A stretch of DNA of 17,944 nucleotides from JABCPE02 sp963518845 (GTDB taxonomy: Bacteria > Bacteroidota > Bacteroidia > Flavobacteriales > Weeksellaceae): positions 1 to 17,944 of the forward strand of contig CAUQKV010000029.1 of NCBI GenBank assembly GCA_963518845.1. Reading direction: 5' to 3'. Within the stretch, counting starts at the first letter, position 1. Every line of letters starts with the position of its first letter. The translations under genes and the position numbers were made by a program. Shown one piece after another: positions 8,352 to 15,522 of the stretch. The notes beneath the pieces were generated by a model. It was given only the letters and a program-made list of their open reading frames with translations, was not told where the DNA came from and ran no database searches.

Positions 8352-8882
8352 TTGGTTCAGAAACTTAAATTAGAAGAGCTGGGGAGAATAGATGTAGAAA
8401 CATTTAAACAAAGTTCTAAAACTCCTCTAGTTATAGTCCTTGATAATGTGCGCAGTATGCATAATGTAGGAGCGGTATTTCGTACAGCAGATGCTTTTTT
8501 GGTAGAAAAAATCTTACTCTGTGGAATCACTCCACAGCCGCCGCATAGAGAAATCCATAAGGCTGCGCTAGGAGCTACGGAAAGCGTGGATTGGGCTTAT
8601 TTTGAGTCTGTTACGGAGGCTCTACAAAGCTTGAAATCAGAAGGATATAGAGTGGTAGGAGTGGAACAAACTACTGGAAGCCAAATGATTACAGAATTTG
8701 ACTTTGTGAAGAGCCCAAAATATGCATTGGTTCTTGGTAACGAAGTGGAGGGCATCAGTGATGAGGTTCTTCCGCTCTGTGATGACTTCTTGGAGATACC
8801 TCAGCTGGGGACTAAACACTCTCTAAATGTGAGTGTTTGTGGTGGAATTGTGATGTGGGAATTTTTTAAACACTTGAAATAA
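8352..8882 (+). CDS. TrmH/SpoU-family RNA 2'-O-methyltransferase
   Basis: SpoU-class (SPOUT) methyltransferases transfer a methyl group from S-adenosylmethionine to ribose 2'-OH in tRNA or rRNA. The three family motifs are all present: motif 1 DNVRSMHNVGAVFRTADA (31-48) with conserved N38 and R44, motif 2 LVLGNEVEGIS (126-136), and motif 3 LEIPQLGTKHSLNVSV (147-162), which forms the trefoil-knot cofactor site. At 176 residues it is the bare catalytic domain, without the L30e-like substrate domain of the RlmB group, so the target RNA is uncertain. There is no ATG before residue 36, inside motif 1. After the bestrophin stop the same frame reads AAA-ATA-ATT-ATT-TTG-GTT, so TTG at 8352 is the likely start. 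Its stop is followed one base later by the TTG start of the next gene. Confidence 0.9.
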   Translation: MVQKLKLEELGRIDVETFKQSSKTPLVIVLDNVRSMHNVGAVFRTADAFLVEKILLCGITPQPPHREIHKAALGATESVDWAYFESVTEALQSLKSEGYRVVGVEQTTGSQMITEFDFVKSPKYALVLGNEVEGISDEVLPLCDDFLEIPQLGTKHSLNVSVCGGIVMWEFFKHLK

Positions 8883-8883
8883 A

Positions 8884-10548
8884 TTGGGACAGGATACGCC
8901 TACTTTTCTGATTTATTCCCTGCATTTTCTCTTGATAATGTTCAGCATTTCAGTAGCAGTTTTTCAAAAGAAAATCAGATATAAAAAACTGATTTATAGT
9001 ATTTTATCGGTTTTTTATGCGTGTTTTTTGTATTTGCAGATTTCGTCCATCATAGAGAATGAGACTACACTGAGAATCATCACTCATACTAAGCTCAATA
9101 TCAGCTATATACTATTTTCTTTGGTGTGTTTTCTTCTACTGATAAATAGAGGGAAACCTGCTTTTTATTTTTGGCTCATTGCAGGAGTTCAGAGCATATT
9201 GTATTATCTTTCGTTTAATCTGACAGGAACAGGCTTTAATGAAAGTATTCCATTTCACCTGAAAACAGGCATTAAAGGAGCGGGAATAGGGGATTTTTAT
9301 AAACTTATCATAGACATCTCTTTATTGGTGGCTTTATTCGTTTTTTCAGCGTTTTTTTGCTTTAAAAATTTTATTAAAAAAGAAACAAAACAGAAAACCA
9401 TCAACGCTAAAATTCCAGTGTTTTTGATGCTGGTTTTATTGGTGTTTAATCCTTTAAACTATGATATTTACCAAACTTATAAGGTGGTAGATGAAGACCC
9501 GAAGTTTTTGTTTAAAGACAATTATCAGCCTCCGAAACAGCCCGTAAAAAACGAAACTAAGTATAATTTGGTTTGGATTTATGCAGAAGCTTTTGAGCGG
9601 ATATATCTTAATCAGGATATTTTCCCTGACCTTGCGCCTAATTTGGCTCAGCTGGAGAAAGAATCGCTTTCCTTTTCTAATGTTCATCAGGTCTGGGGAA
9701 CAGGCTGGACTATCGCAGGAATAGCCAGTTCTCAGTGCGGAGTGCCTCTATATGCGGTGGGGAGAGAGAATAACGACCTTGACCAGCTTCCGAGTTTTCT
9801 CCCTAAAATAAAGGGCGTAGGGAATATACTTGCCGAGGACGGCTACAAAAATATTTTCATACAGGGCTCTCCCAAAGCCTTTGCAGGGAATGATAAATTT
9901 TTGGAAAGTCATGGTTTTCAAATGTTTTCACTTGAAAATATTGATGAAAAGTATAAAACACCGAGAAATCTCTCTCGCTGGGGGCTGAATGATGACAAAA
10001 CCCTTGAATTTGCTAAAGAAAAATACAAGGAATTAAAGTCTAAAAATCAGCCGTTTAGCATTATGATTTCTACGATAAACACTCATAGTCCGAGAGGTTT
10101 TGTTCCACCAGATTTTAAGAAGAAAAAATATAAAAATGGGCAGAATGTTACTCTGAATGCCCTTCATGTGAGTGATTATTTGATTTCGGAATTTATCAAT
10201 GAAATTAAAAAACTGGATACAGAAAAAAACACCATGATAGTGATTTCTTCGGACCATCTCACGATGAGAAATATGGCTTCCGAAACGCTGGAACGCCATC
10301 CTGACCTTCGCCGAAATTTATTCATGATACATTTTCCGAATAAAATTTCACCAAGAATTTCGGAGAGAAACACCTCATCTCTGGATGAGGGCGTTACGGT
10401 TTTGAATGCTATGGGCTATCCGCTGGAGCGTTTTGGGCTGGGAGTTTCTTTATTTAGTAATGAAAAAAACCTGAAAGAAAAAACACAGAACAAAACGGAT
10501 GATGTCCTGAAAAGCTGGAAAAAATATTATTTCCAATTTTGGGAATAA
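8884..10548 (+). CDS. OpgB/MdoB-like membrane phosphoglycerol transferase (sulfatase/LTA synthase superfamily)
   Basis: The 554-residue protein resembles E. coli OpgB, which moves phosphoglycerol from phosphatidylglycerol onto periplasmic glucans. Five to six hydrophobic segments fill the N-terminal 190 residues, followed by a periplasmic alkaline-phosphatase-fold domain. Landmarks are the TGTGFNESIPFHL and GIKGAG stretch (114-134), IYAEAFER (232-239, metal-ligand Glu235), GTGWTIAGIASSQCG (272-286, presumed nucleophile Thr276), FIQGSPKAFAGNDKFLESHGF (325-345), NTHSPRGF (399-406, His401) and SSDH (455-458). OpgB has GTDYTIAG and SSDHLAM at the matching sites. The acceptor in this organism is unknown; a lipid or surface glycan is possible. 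The start is taken as TTG 8884, because an in-frame stop lies at 8875-8877 and the first ATG (8938) would cut the first membrane helix. It converges on the plug gene with a 6-nt gap. Confidence 0.85.
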   Translation: MGQDTPTFLIYSLHFLLIMFSISVAVFQKKIRYKKLIYSILSVFYACFLYLQISSIIENETTLRIITHTKLNISYILFSLVCFLLLINRGKPAFYFWLIAGVQSILYYLSFNLTGTGFNESIPFHLKTGIKGAGIGDFYKLIIDISLLVALFVFSAFFCFKNFIKKETKQKTINAKIPVFLMLVLLVFNPLNYDIYQTYKVVDEDPKFLFKDNYQPPKQPVKNETKYNLVWIYAEAFERIYLNQDIFPDLAPNLAQLEKESLSFSNVHQVWGTGWTIAGIASSQCGVPLYAVGRENNDLDQLPSFLPKIKGVGNILAEDGYKNIFIQGSPKAFAGNDKFLESHGFQMFSLENIDEKYKTPRNLSRWGLNDDKTLEFAKEKYKELKSKNQPFSIMISTINTHSPRGFVPPDFKKKKYKNGQNVTLNALHVSDYLISEFINEIKKLDTEKNTMIVISSDHLTMRNMASETLERHPDLRRNLFMIHFPNKISPRISERNTSSLDEGVTVLNAMGYPLERFGLGVSLFSNEKNLKEKTQNKTDDVLKSWKKYYFQFWE

Positions 10549-10554
10549 ACCGTT

Positions 10555-11754
10555 CTATCTGATTTCTCCATAACCAATAAGCCCATCGTAATTTTTTCCA
10601 AAAGGAGTGTAATACAGAAAAGCTTGATATTGGTTTTGTGTCTGCCAGAAATTTCCATTGATTTCACCAAAATTCAGTTTTCCATTTCGGTCTTTTGTTG
10701 CAAGGATATAGTTGTAGAATCCCTGTTTTAGGAATATTTTAGCAAAATATTTTTGGCTTTTTGGGTCGTAGTGCATTTGGCTCTCTTCATTAGCCTGATA
10801 ATCATTAAATTGTCCTAAAACATAGATGTCTTTCCCTTCCAAAGGATGGCTGTCCAAAGAAAATACCACCCAAGAGTAATCGCCCTCGTAGTCGGCATTT
10901 CTTTCTTGTCCCATGTTATTGCTACGGAAATAGAAAGCACCATTGACATCTGGCTGATACTGGTAGCTCAGCGGCGAAGTCCAAGTAGGGAAGAGGTAGG
11001 TGTAGTTCACACCATCGATGTTTTCCGTTCCTGCTACCATGTCGGAGGAGGCGTTTATCGTTTTATTATCAAAGTAAGAAAACTCATTATTTCCTTGAAA
11101 AACAAGACTTAACTGCTGAAACATCAGCTGGTTTCCGAAGAGGACAGAGGAAGGTTTTAGGTTAAAAATTCCATCATTAAAATTATTATTTTGGATAATA
11201 TTTAGGCTGATAGAATTGATATTTCGGCTGGTTTCTGGGTCGGTAAGGGTAGCTTTGACTTCTACTCTTTGGTTGAGGTTTGGAGTTTTCGCTGCGGTGT
11301 ATCGGCTTACATTCAGACCAATTCCAGCTCCATTTTCTGCCACCGAAAATCTCTTTGTGAAAAGTGGTTTTTTCGGCGAATCTTTATAAACTATAAGTTC
11401 AAAATTTCCCGATATTTTAGGCTGAATGTCCTTGTTAGGAAAGGTCAGAGAGTAGTGTGTGTAGGCTTGGTGGGTGTTGAAAGAATATTTAAAATTATCA
11501 ATCAATCCGCTCAGTTTTCCAGTCGCAAATTCCGTGAAAAACAAGCCGTCATCTTTCCAGTTTCTATCAAGATGTTTTATCGTGTAACGATAAATCTGGC
11601 TGCCGTTGTCCAAGTCGTCAAAACGAAGGACAAGCTTCTCTCCGAACCTTATGACAGGCGTTTCGTCATTGGTCTGTGGATTAAATAGCTGGATGCTTTT
11701 AATATTCTGCCCAATGGCAAAAACGCCCGAAAACAAGAACAATAGTCTAAACAT
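10555..11754 (-). CDS. Type IX secretion system plug protein (DUF5103 family)
   Basis: This 399-residue protein fits the DUF5103 family. Its studied Flavobacterium member, Plug, blocks the periplasmic mouth of the SprA translocon of the type IX secretion system. A short signal peptide (MFRLLFLFSGVFAIGQ, likely cut near residue 16) indicates export. Family-like blocks include the IRFGEKLVLRFDDL region (35-48), a KISGNFELIVY strand, RFSVAENGAGIGLNVSRYT in the middle, and a C-terminal segment with DYSWVVFSLD, VLGQFNDY and KQGFYNYILA that looks like a beta-sandwich fold. ATG at 11754 shares one base with the stop of the upstream DUF3843-type gene (TAATG), so the two are almost certainly translated together. 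The gene ends in TAG 6 nt from the convergent OpgB-like gene. No other type IX component lies in the window. Confidence 0.82.
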   Translation of the reverse strand: MFRLLFLFSGVFAIGQNIKSIQLFNPQTNDETPVIRFGEKLVLRFDDLDNGSQIYRYTIKHLDRNWKDDGLFFTEFATGKLSGLIDNFKYSFNTHQAYTHYSLTFPNKDIQPKISGNFELIVYKDSPKKPLFTKRFSVAENGAGIGLNVSRYTAAKTPNLNQRVEVKATLTDPETSRNINSISLNIIQNNNFNDGIFNLKPSSVLFGNQLMFQQLSLVFQGNNEFSYFDNKTINASSDMVAGTENIDGVNYTYLFPTWTSPLSYQYQPDVNGAFYFRSNNMGQERNADYEGDYSWVVFSLDSHPLEGKDIYVLGQFNDYQANEESQMHYDPKSQKYFAKIFLKQGFYNYILATKDRNGKLNFGEINGNFWQTQNQYQAFLYYTPFGKNYDGLIGYGEIR

Positions 11755-13328
11755 TAGGCATTTTTTATAACGGTTAATCTCGCCTTAGTGTGGTAATTTC
11801 CTTGTTTAAAGAAACGAGTGAAAAAGTCTAGTTCTTCTTTTGAATAGTTGTTTTTCTTGAAGAAAGAAATCTTTTTCTCGCTCACTTCTATGCTGTAGTC
11901 CAGAATTTCTTTGGAGTAGAAATTCGCCAAGAAGATTTGGTAGAAATCTTGGTCGATTCTGTCTTTATTCAAGAATTTATTTTGTTTAATACAAAATGCG
12001 TTTTCTATATTAGAATAAACCTCAAAACCAGAATTGATATTATGGAAAACTACCATCACAGTGTCTGGTTTTTCCTCTTCTTTGGTTGCTTTTGGTTTGT
12101 ATTTTTTCACGGCTTTTTCTTTTTCCTCTGCGGATAGACCAGCGGTTTCTGTGAAGAAATCAAAATATCCGTTCATAAAGTCATCCACCTCATCTTTTTT
12201 AAGGAATACGATAGGAACACCCTTGTTATAGATAAGGAATGCTTCGTGGTGTTCTTTTAGATTTTCACGGATAAGAGCTTGATCTTCCATGAAGCTAAGG
12301 GATTCTTTAGAGTGGATGTTTTGTTTTTCTTTTTCTATGAACTCCTCATTGTAGTCGCTCATGATGGAAACTCCTGAGAACCACCATTCTTTATGCCATT
12401 CTACGATGCCCATGAAGATGATGCTTTTTTCCTTTAAATCTTTGTGTTTAGGGAAAGAAGATTTCAGAAGTTTGAATTTCTTATCGGTAGCGATGTGTTT
12501 TATTTTAAGGTGTTTTTCGTCTTCGCCAAGGAAAAGGAAACTTCCCTGAACTCTCGGAGACATTTTTTCTAAATCTTTCGCTACGGGATGTTTTTTACCC
12601 AAAATCAGAATAGCCCATTCCTTCGCAGAAAGTGCAAGGAGAGAGGTGCATGCCTCATGGATGAATCTGTCTCGGTTGTCATCCAGAGTAGCTTCTACTC
12701 TTCGTCCTGCTTCCATGATTTCCGCCTCTTGTCTCAGTAGAGCGAAGCCTGTATCTGGGAAGAATAGATAAGTTTTGGTAAGGATATTATTGAGCAGTCT
12801 TCTCACTTCGTAGTAGTCTTGGGTAGGCTCTATTTGGTAAGTTTCTCTCAGTAAATCGTTTTCTGGAGCGTATTCGTATTCTGTTTCCAAGATACCCACC
12901 AGTCCTTCAGAAATGCTTTGTATAAAAGGATCGTGAGGATTGAGCAGGATATTCTTGTTCACGGTATTGATGAAATACCAAACCAAAAATTTCACATCTT
13001 GGATATTAACCTCGCCTTCTACATAGTTTTTGTCAGTTTCGTAGAATGGCAGCGGTTTTCCGTAAAGTTCTTTATGTTTTTTGATGAAAGAATTCCATAC
13101 TTCAGACCCAGAAATGATGTCTTCTAAATAAGAAGTCAGAAACATACAAAACAAAGAAATCCCTTCTTCTCTTATGAAATTCTGCAAAGGAAGATGAAAC
13201 TCTTTTTCGTAGATTTTATCGTTAATTTCATTGCTTATTCCTAAAAAATAAAGGTCGGATTTAGCGGTTTTGTTATAAGGTTTTATTTCTTGCCAGTCTT
13301 CTAATAAAATTCTTTTCTGTGCTGCCAT
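11754..13328 (-). CDS. DUF3843-family protein of unknown function
   Basis: This soluble-looking protein of 524 residues has no signal peptide or membrane segment. The N-terminal half resembles what I recall of the Bacteroidota family DUF3843: FLTSYLEDIISGSEVWNSF (63-81), HKELYGKPLPFYET (85-98), VNIQDVKFLVWYFINT (107-122), ETEYEYAPEND (148-158) and KTYLFFPDTG (185-194). The middle is a mixed region with MSPRVQGSFLFLGEDEKHLK, and a charged Lys/Glu linker precedes a last ~95-residue segment. No catalytic motif is recognised. The frame stays open upstream to 14324 across the antisense of dinB, but ATG 13328 is chosen because a TATCTTTG promoter box sits 24 nt before it and family similarity begins there. 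It overlaps the plug start by one base, hinting at a link with type IX secretion. Confidence 0.75.
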   Translation of the reverse strand: MAAQKRILLEDWQEIKPYNKTAKSDLYFLGISNEINDKIYEKEFHLPLQNFIREEGISLFCMFLTSYLEDIISGSEVWNSFIKKHKELYGKPLPFYETDKNYVEGEVNIQDVKFLVWYFINTVNKNILLNPHDPFIQSISEGLVGILETEYEYAPENDLLRETYQIEPTQDYYEVRRLLNNILTKTYLFFPDTGFALLRQEAEIMEAGRRVEATLDDNRDRFIHEACTSLLALSAKEWAILILGKKHPVAKDLEKMSPRVQGSFLFLGEDEKHLKIKHIATDKKFKLLKSSFPKHKDLKEKSIIFMGIVEWHKEWWFSGVSIMSDYNEEFIEKEKQNIHSKESLSFMEDQALIRENLKEHHEAFLIYNKGVPIVFLKKDEVDDFMNGYFDFFTETAGLSAEEKEKAVKKYKPKATKEEEKPDTVMVVFHNINSGFEVYSNIENAFCIKQNKFLNKDRIDQDFYQIFLANFYSKEILDYSIEVSEKKISFFKKNNYSKEELDFFTRFFKQGNYHTKARLTVIKNA

Positions 13329-13351
13329 CTTTCTTCTTTTTTTTGTTTCCA

Positions 13352-13359
13352 CAAAGATA
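13352..13359 (-). promoter_or_regulatory. TATCTTTG -7 box for the DUF3843-type/plug operon
   Basis: The minus strand reads TATCTTTG, an exact match to the Bacteroidota -7 consensus TAnnTTTG, ending 24 nt before ATG 13328. No convincing -33 TTTG was found at the usual distance, so the call rests on the -7 box and its position in a divergent intergenic region. Confidence 0.55.
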
Positions 13360-13434
13360 ATAAAATATCTCCACCTAAATATCTGAAAAATATCATACTT
13401 TCTAATGAGAGCTGAGTAAAATTCATAACGATTT

Positions 13435-13470
13435 TTTGCAGTAAAATATTGAGGAAAAAAACTATCTTTA
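13435..13470 (+). promoter_or_regulatory. Possible dinB promoter (TTTG ... TATCTTTA)
   Basis: TTTG at 13435-13438 and TATCTTTA at 13463-13470 are separated by 24 nt. The second element differs from TAnnTTTG at its last base and the spacing is one base over the usual range. It ends 29 nt before the dinB ATG. Confidence 0.35.
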
Positions 13471-13499
13471 CACGGAATAAATAGAATTTCCTCTAAAAA

Positions 13500-14606
13500 A
13501 TGGACACCTCTGAAAATAAGATAATCCACATCGATATGGATGCTTTCTTTGCTTCCGTAGAGCAGCTGGATTGTCCAGAACTTAGAGGAAAACCTATCGC
13601 TGTGGGCGGTGGAGGGAATAGAGGCGTGGTAGCGGCAGCAAGCTACGAAGCGAGGAAATTCGGCGTTCGTAGTGCGATGAGCGGCGCGAAGGCAAGGAAA
13701 CTCTGCCCAGACCTTATCTTTGTTTCGCCTCGTTTTGAGCGGTATAAGGAAATTTCTTTGCAAATCCGCGAAATATTCTATGAATACACCGATTTGGTAG
13801 AACCGCTTTCCCTCGATGAGGCGTATCTGGATGTGACTTTTAACAAGAAAAATAATTCCTCTGCTACGAACATTGCCAAGGAAATTCGGAAAAAAATCTT
13901 TGAAAAAACAGGATTGACTGCCTCGGCAGGTGTGTCTGTCAATAAATTCATCGCCAAAATAGCCAGCGATTATAAGAAACCCAATGGACAGACCACTATA
14001 AAACCCAATAAAATCATTCCATTTTTGGACAGTCTTGACATTAGAAAATTCTATGGAATAGGCAAAGTAACTGCCGAAAAGATGTATGCTCTCGGCATTT
14101 TTACAGGAAAAGATTTGAGGGAAAAATCGCTGCCGTTTCTGCAAAATCATTTTGGGAACAGCGGGCTTTATTATTATGAAATTGCGAGAGGAATCCATAG
14201 AAGTCCTGTAAATCCTGTCCGAATTGCTAAATCCATAGGAGTGGAGCGGACTTTTGAGCATGATGAACAGCACCAGACATACCTGCTGACACCTTTGGAA
14301 ACACTTTCCAAAGAGCTGGAACAAAGGCTCAAAAAACGAAATCTCTCAGGGAGAACCATTACTTTGAAGATAAAATACAGCGATTTTACTACGCAGACAC
14401 GGAGCAAAACTTTAGCAAAATTTGTTTCAGACCAAAATATGCTTTTCCGTATCGGCGAGGAGCTTTTGTTTCAAGAAAACCTAAAAAATTCGGTGAGATT
14501 ATTAGGTCTTTCTGTGTCCAACCTGAATGTTTGGGAAAAACAAAACCAGCCAAAATATATTCAACTTCAGTTTGAGTTTCCACCTCACGAGAGAAAAACA
14601 GAATAA
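13500..14606 (+). CDS. dinB: DNA polymerase IV (Y-family translesion polymerase)
   Basis: Pol IV copies past damaged template bases without proofreading. The 368-residue product has the Y-family catalytic set: HIDMDAFFASVE (10-21, metal ligand Asp12 and steric-gate Phe17), YEARKFGVRSAM (49-60), SLDEAYLD (104-111, catalytic Asp106 and Glu107), and the TASAGVSVNKFIAKIASDYKK and PNG block. The FYGIGKVTAEKM thumb helix-hairpin-helix and the little-finger domain (about 245-345) follow. The C-terminal QLQFEF (355-360) resembles a beta-clamp binding peptide. ATG at 13500 is preceded by a TATCTTTA box at 13463-13470, close to the flavobacterial -7 consensus. It is divergent from the DUF3843-type gene and convergent with the VIT1-like gene (16-nt gap). 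No LexA-type operator was recognised. Confidence 0.95.
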   Translation: MDTSENKIIHIDMDAFFASVEQLDCPELRGKPIAVGGGGNRGVVAAASYEARKFGVRSAMSGAKARKLCPDLIFVSPRFERYKEISLQIREIFYEYTDLVEPLSLDEAYLDVTFNKKNNSSATNIAKEIRKKIFEKTGLTASAGVSVNKFIAKIASDYKKPNGQTTIKPNKIIPFLDSLDIRKFYGIGKVTAEKMYALGIFTGKDLREKSLPFLQNHFGNSGLYYYEIARGIHRSPVNPVRIAKSIGVERTFEHDEQHQTYLLTPLETLSKELEQRLKKRNLSGRTITLKIKYSDFTTQTRSKTLAKFVSDQNMLFRIGEELLFQENLKNSVRLLGLSVSNLNVWEKQNQPKYIQLQFEFPPHERKTE

Positions 14607-14622
14607 TTATTAAAAATCAAAT

Positions 14623-15324
14623 TTAAATCCTAACCCCGAAGAAACTTCCCGCCAAATCACTCACTCCCATAGCGATAGTTCCCCAGAAAGTAATACGGAG
14701 AATGGCTTTCAGTGGGTTAGAGCCTCCTATTTTAGCGGCAATTCCGCCCAAGAGCGTAAGGAAAAGAATAGCAGAGCCGTAGAGATAATACTCTAAATGA
14801 TGAAACGGAGCAATGAAGACCACCAACAGAGGCAATATACCGCCAAAGAGAAACGCGCCGCCAGATGCCAGAGCCGCCTGAAAAGGTTTAGCCTGACTGA
14901 TTTCGGTGATGCCCAGTTCATCTCGTACATGCGCCGCTAAAGCATCATGCTCGGTTAGTTCTTTTGCTACCTGCATCGCAGTTTCTGATTTTAGCCCTCG
15001 CAGTTCGTAGATATGTGCAAGCATCTGTAGTTCTTCTTCAGGAGTGTCTTTCAGTTCTTGTCTTTCCCTCTCGATGTCTGCGTGTTCTATATCCGTCTGC
15101 GAACTTACCGAAACATATTCTCCTGCCGCCATGGACAAAGCTCCTGCGATAATTCCTGCCGCTGTTGCTAAAATCACAGACTCTGGTGTGGAAGTCGCTG
15201 CGGCTACTCCTATGGCAAGGCTCGCTGTGGATAGTATGCCGTCATTAGCACCTAATACTGCGGCACGAAGCCAGTTACTACGATGGATATAGTGTTTTTC
15301 AAGGTAATCATCAAGGGTTTTCAT
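14623..15324 (-). CDS. VIT1/CCC1-family iron/manganese transporter
   Basis: VIT1/CCC1 proteins move Fe2+ or Mn2+ out of the cytosol, usually in exchange for protons. The 233-residue protein has the expected plan: VLGANDGILSTASLAIGV in helix 1 (23-40, Asp28 in the transport path), helix 2 with GALSMAAGEYVSVSSQ (61-76, conserved Met and Glu), and a cytosolic metal-binding stretch rich in Glu, Asp and His (about 78-130). Three further membrane helices lie near 150-172, 179-198 and 208-229. The start is ATG 15324, with a TATCTTTG box 33 nt upstream. Its position beside sufCD, the iron-sulfur assembly genes, suggests a shared iron theme, but the sufD terminator and its own promoter argue for separate transcription. 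Confidence 0.9.
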   Translation of the reverse strand: MKTLDDYLEKHYIHRSNWLRAAVLGANDGILSTASLAIGVAAATSTPESVILATAAGIIAGALSMAAGEYVSVSSQTDIEHADIERERQELKDTPEEELQMLAHIYELRGLKSETAMQVAKELTEHDALAAHVRDELGITEISQAKPFQAALASGGAFLFGGILPLLVVFIAPFHHLEYYLYGSAILFLTLLGGIAAKIGGSNPLKAILRITFWGTIAMGVSDLAGSFFGVRI

Positions 15325-15356
15325 TGAAGTATTTATTTAAAACTGAAGACTAAATG

Positions 15357-15364
15357 CAAAGATA
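15357..15364 (-). promoter_or_regulatory. TATCTTTG -7 box for the VIT1-like gene
   Basis: An exact TAnnTTTG match on the minus strand lies 33 nt before ATG 15324, in a non-coding AT-rich region downstream of the sufD terminator. A -33 element is not evident. It supports independent transcription of the transporter gene. Confidence 0.55.
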
Positions 15365-15467
15365 GTTTTCTTTTGTGTAAATCTTATTTATCCATTAAGA
15401 AAAACATAAAAATTTATAAAAAGAATAAATAAGAATATTTTATGAAAAAGTTACAGAGCAATAAAAA

Positions 15468-15499
15468 AATGGGAGAACTCCTAAAGAAATTCTCCCATT
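15468..15499 (-). terminator. Intrinsic terminator after sufD
   Basis: A perfect 10-bp inverted repeat (AATGGGAGAA at 15468-15477 and TTCTCCCATT at 15490-15499) with a 12-nt loop lies 24 nt past the sufD stop. Read on the minus strand the stem runs straight into a T7 tract, which is the classic rho-independent arrangement. No T-run follows on the plus strand, so it acts in the sufCD direction. It separates sufCD from the VIT1-like gene. Confidence 0.88.
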
Positions 15500-15522
15500 G
15501 CATTAAAAACAAAATGAATAAA

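Noticed and set aside
10530..10560. A TTCC...GGAA inverted repeat at the convergent end of the OpgB-like and plug genes as a bidirectional terminator.
   Set aside because: The stem is only 4-5 bp and no T-run follows on either strand, so it is not supportable as a terminator.
13329..14324. A 332-codon open frame on the minus strand joined in frame to the DUF3843-type gene, covering most of dinB.
   Set aside because: dinB on the plus strand is unmistakable with all Y-family motifs. The antisense translation has no family-like pattern, and the promoter box and family similarity both point to ATG 13328.
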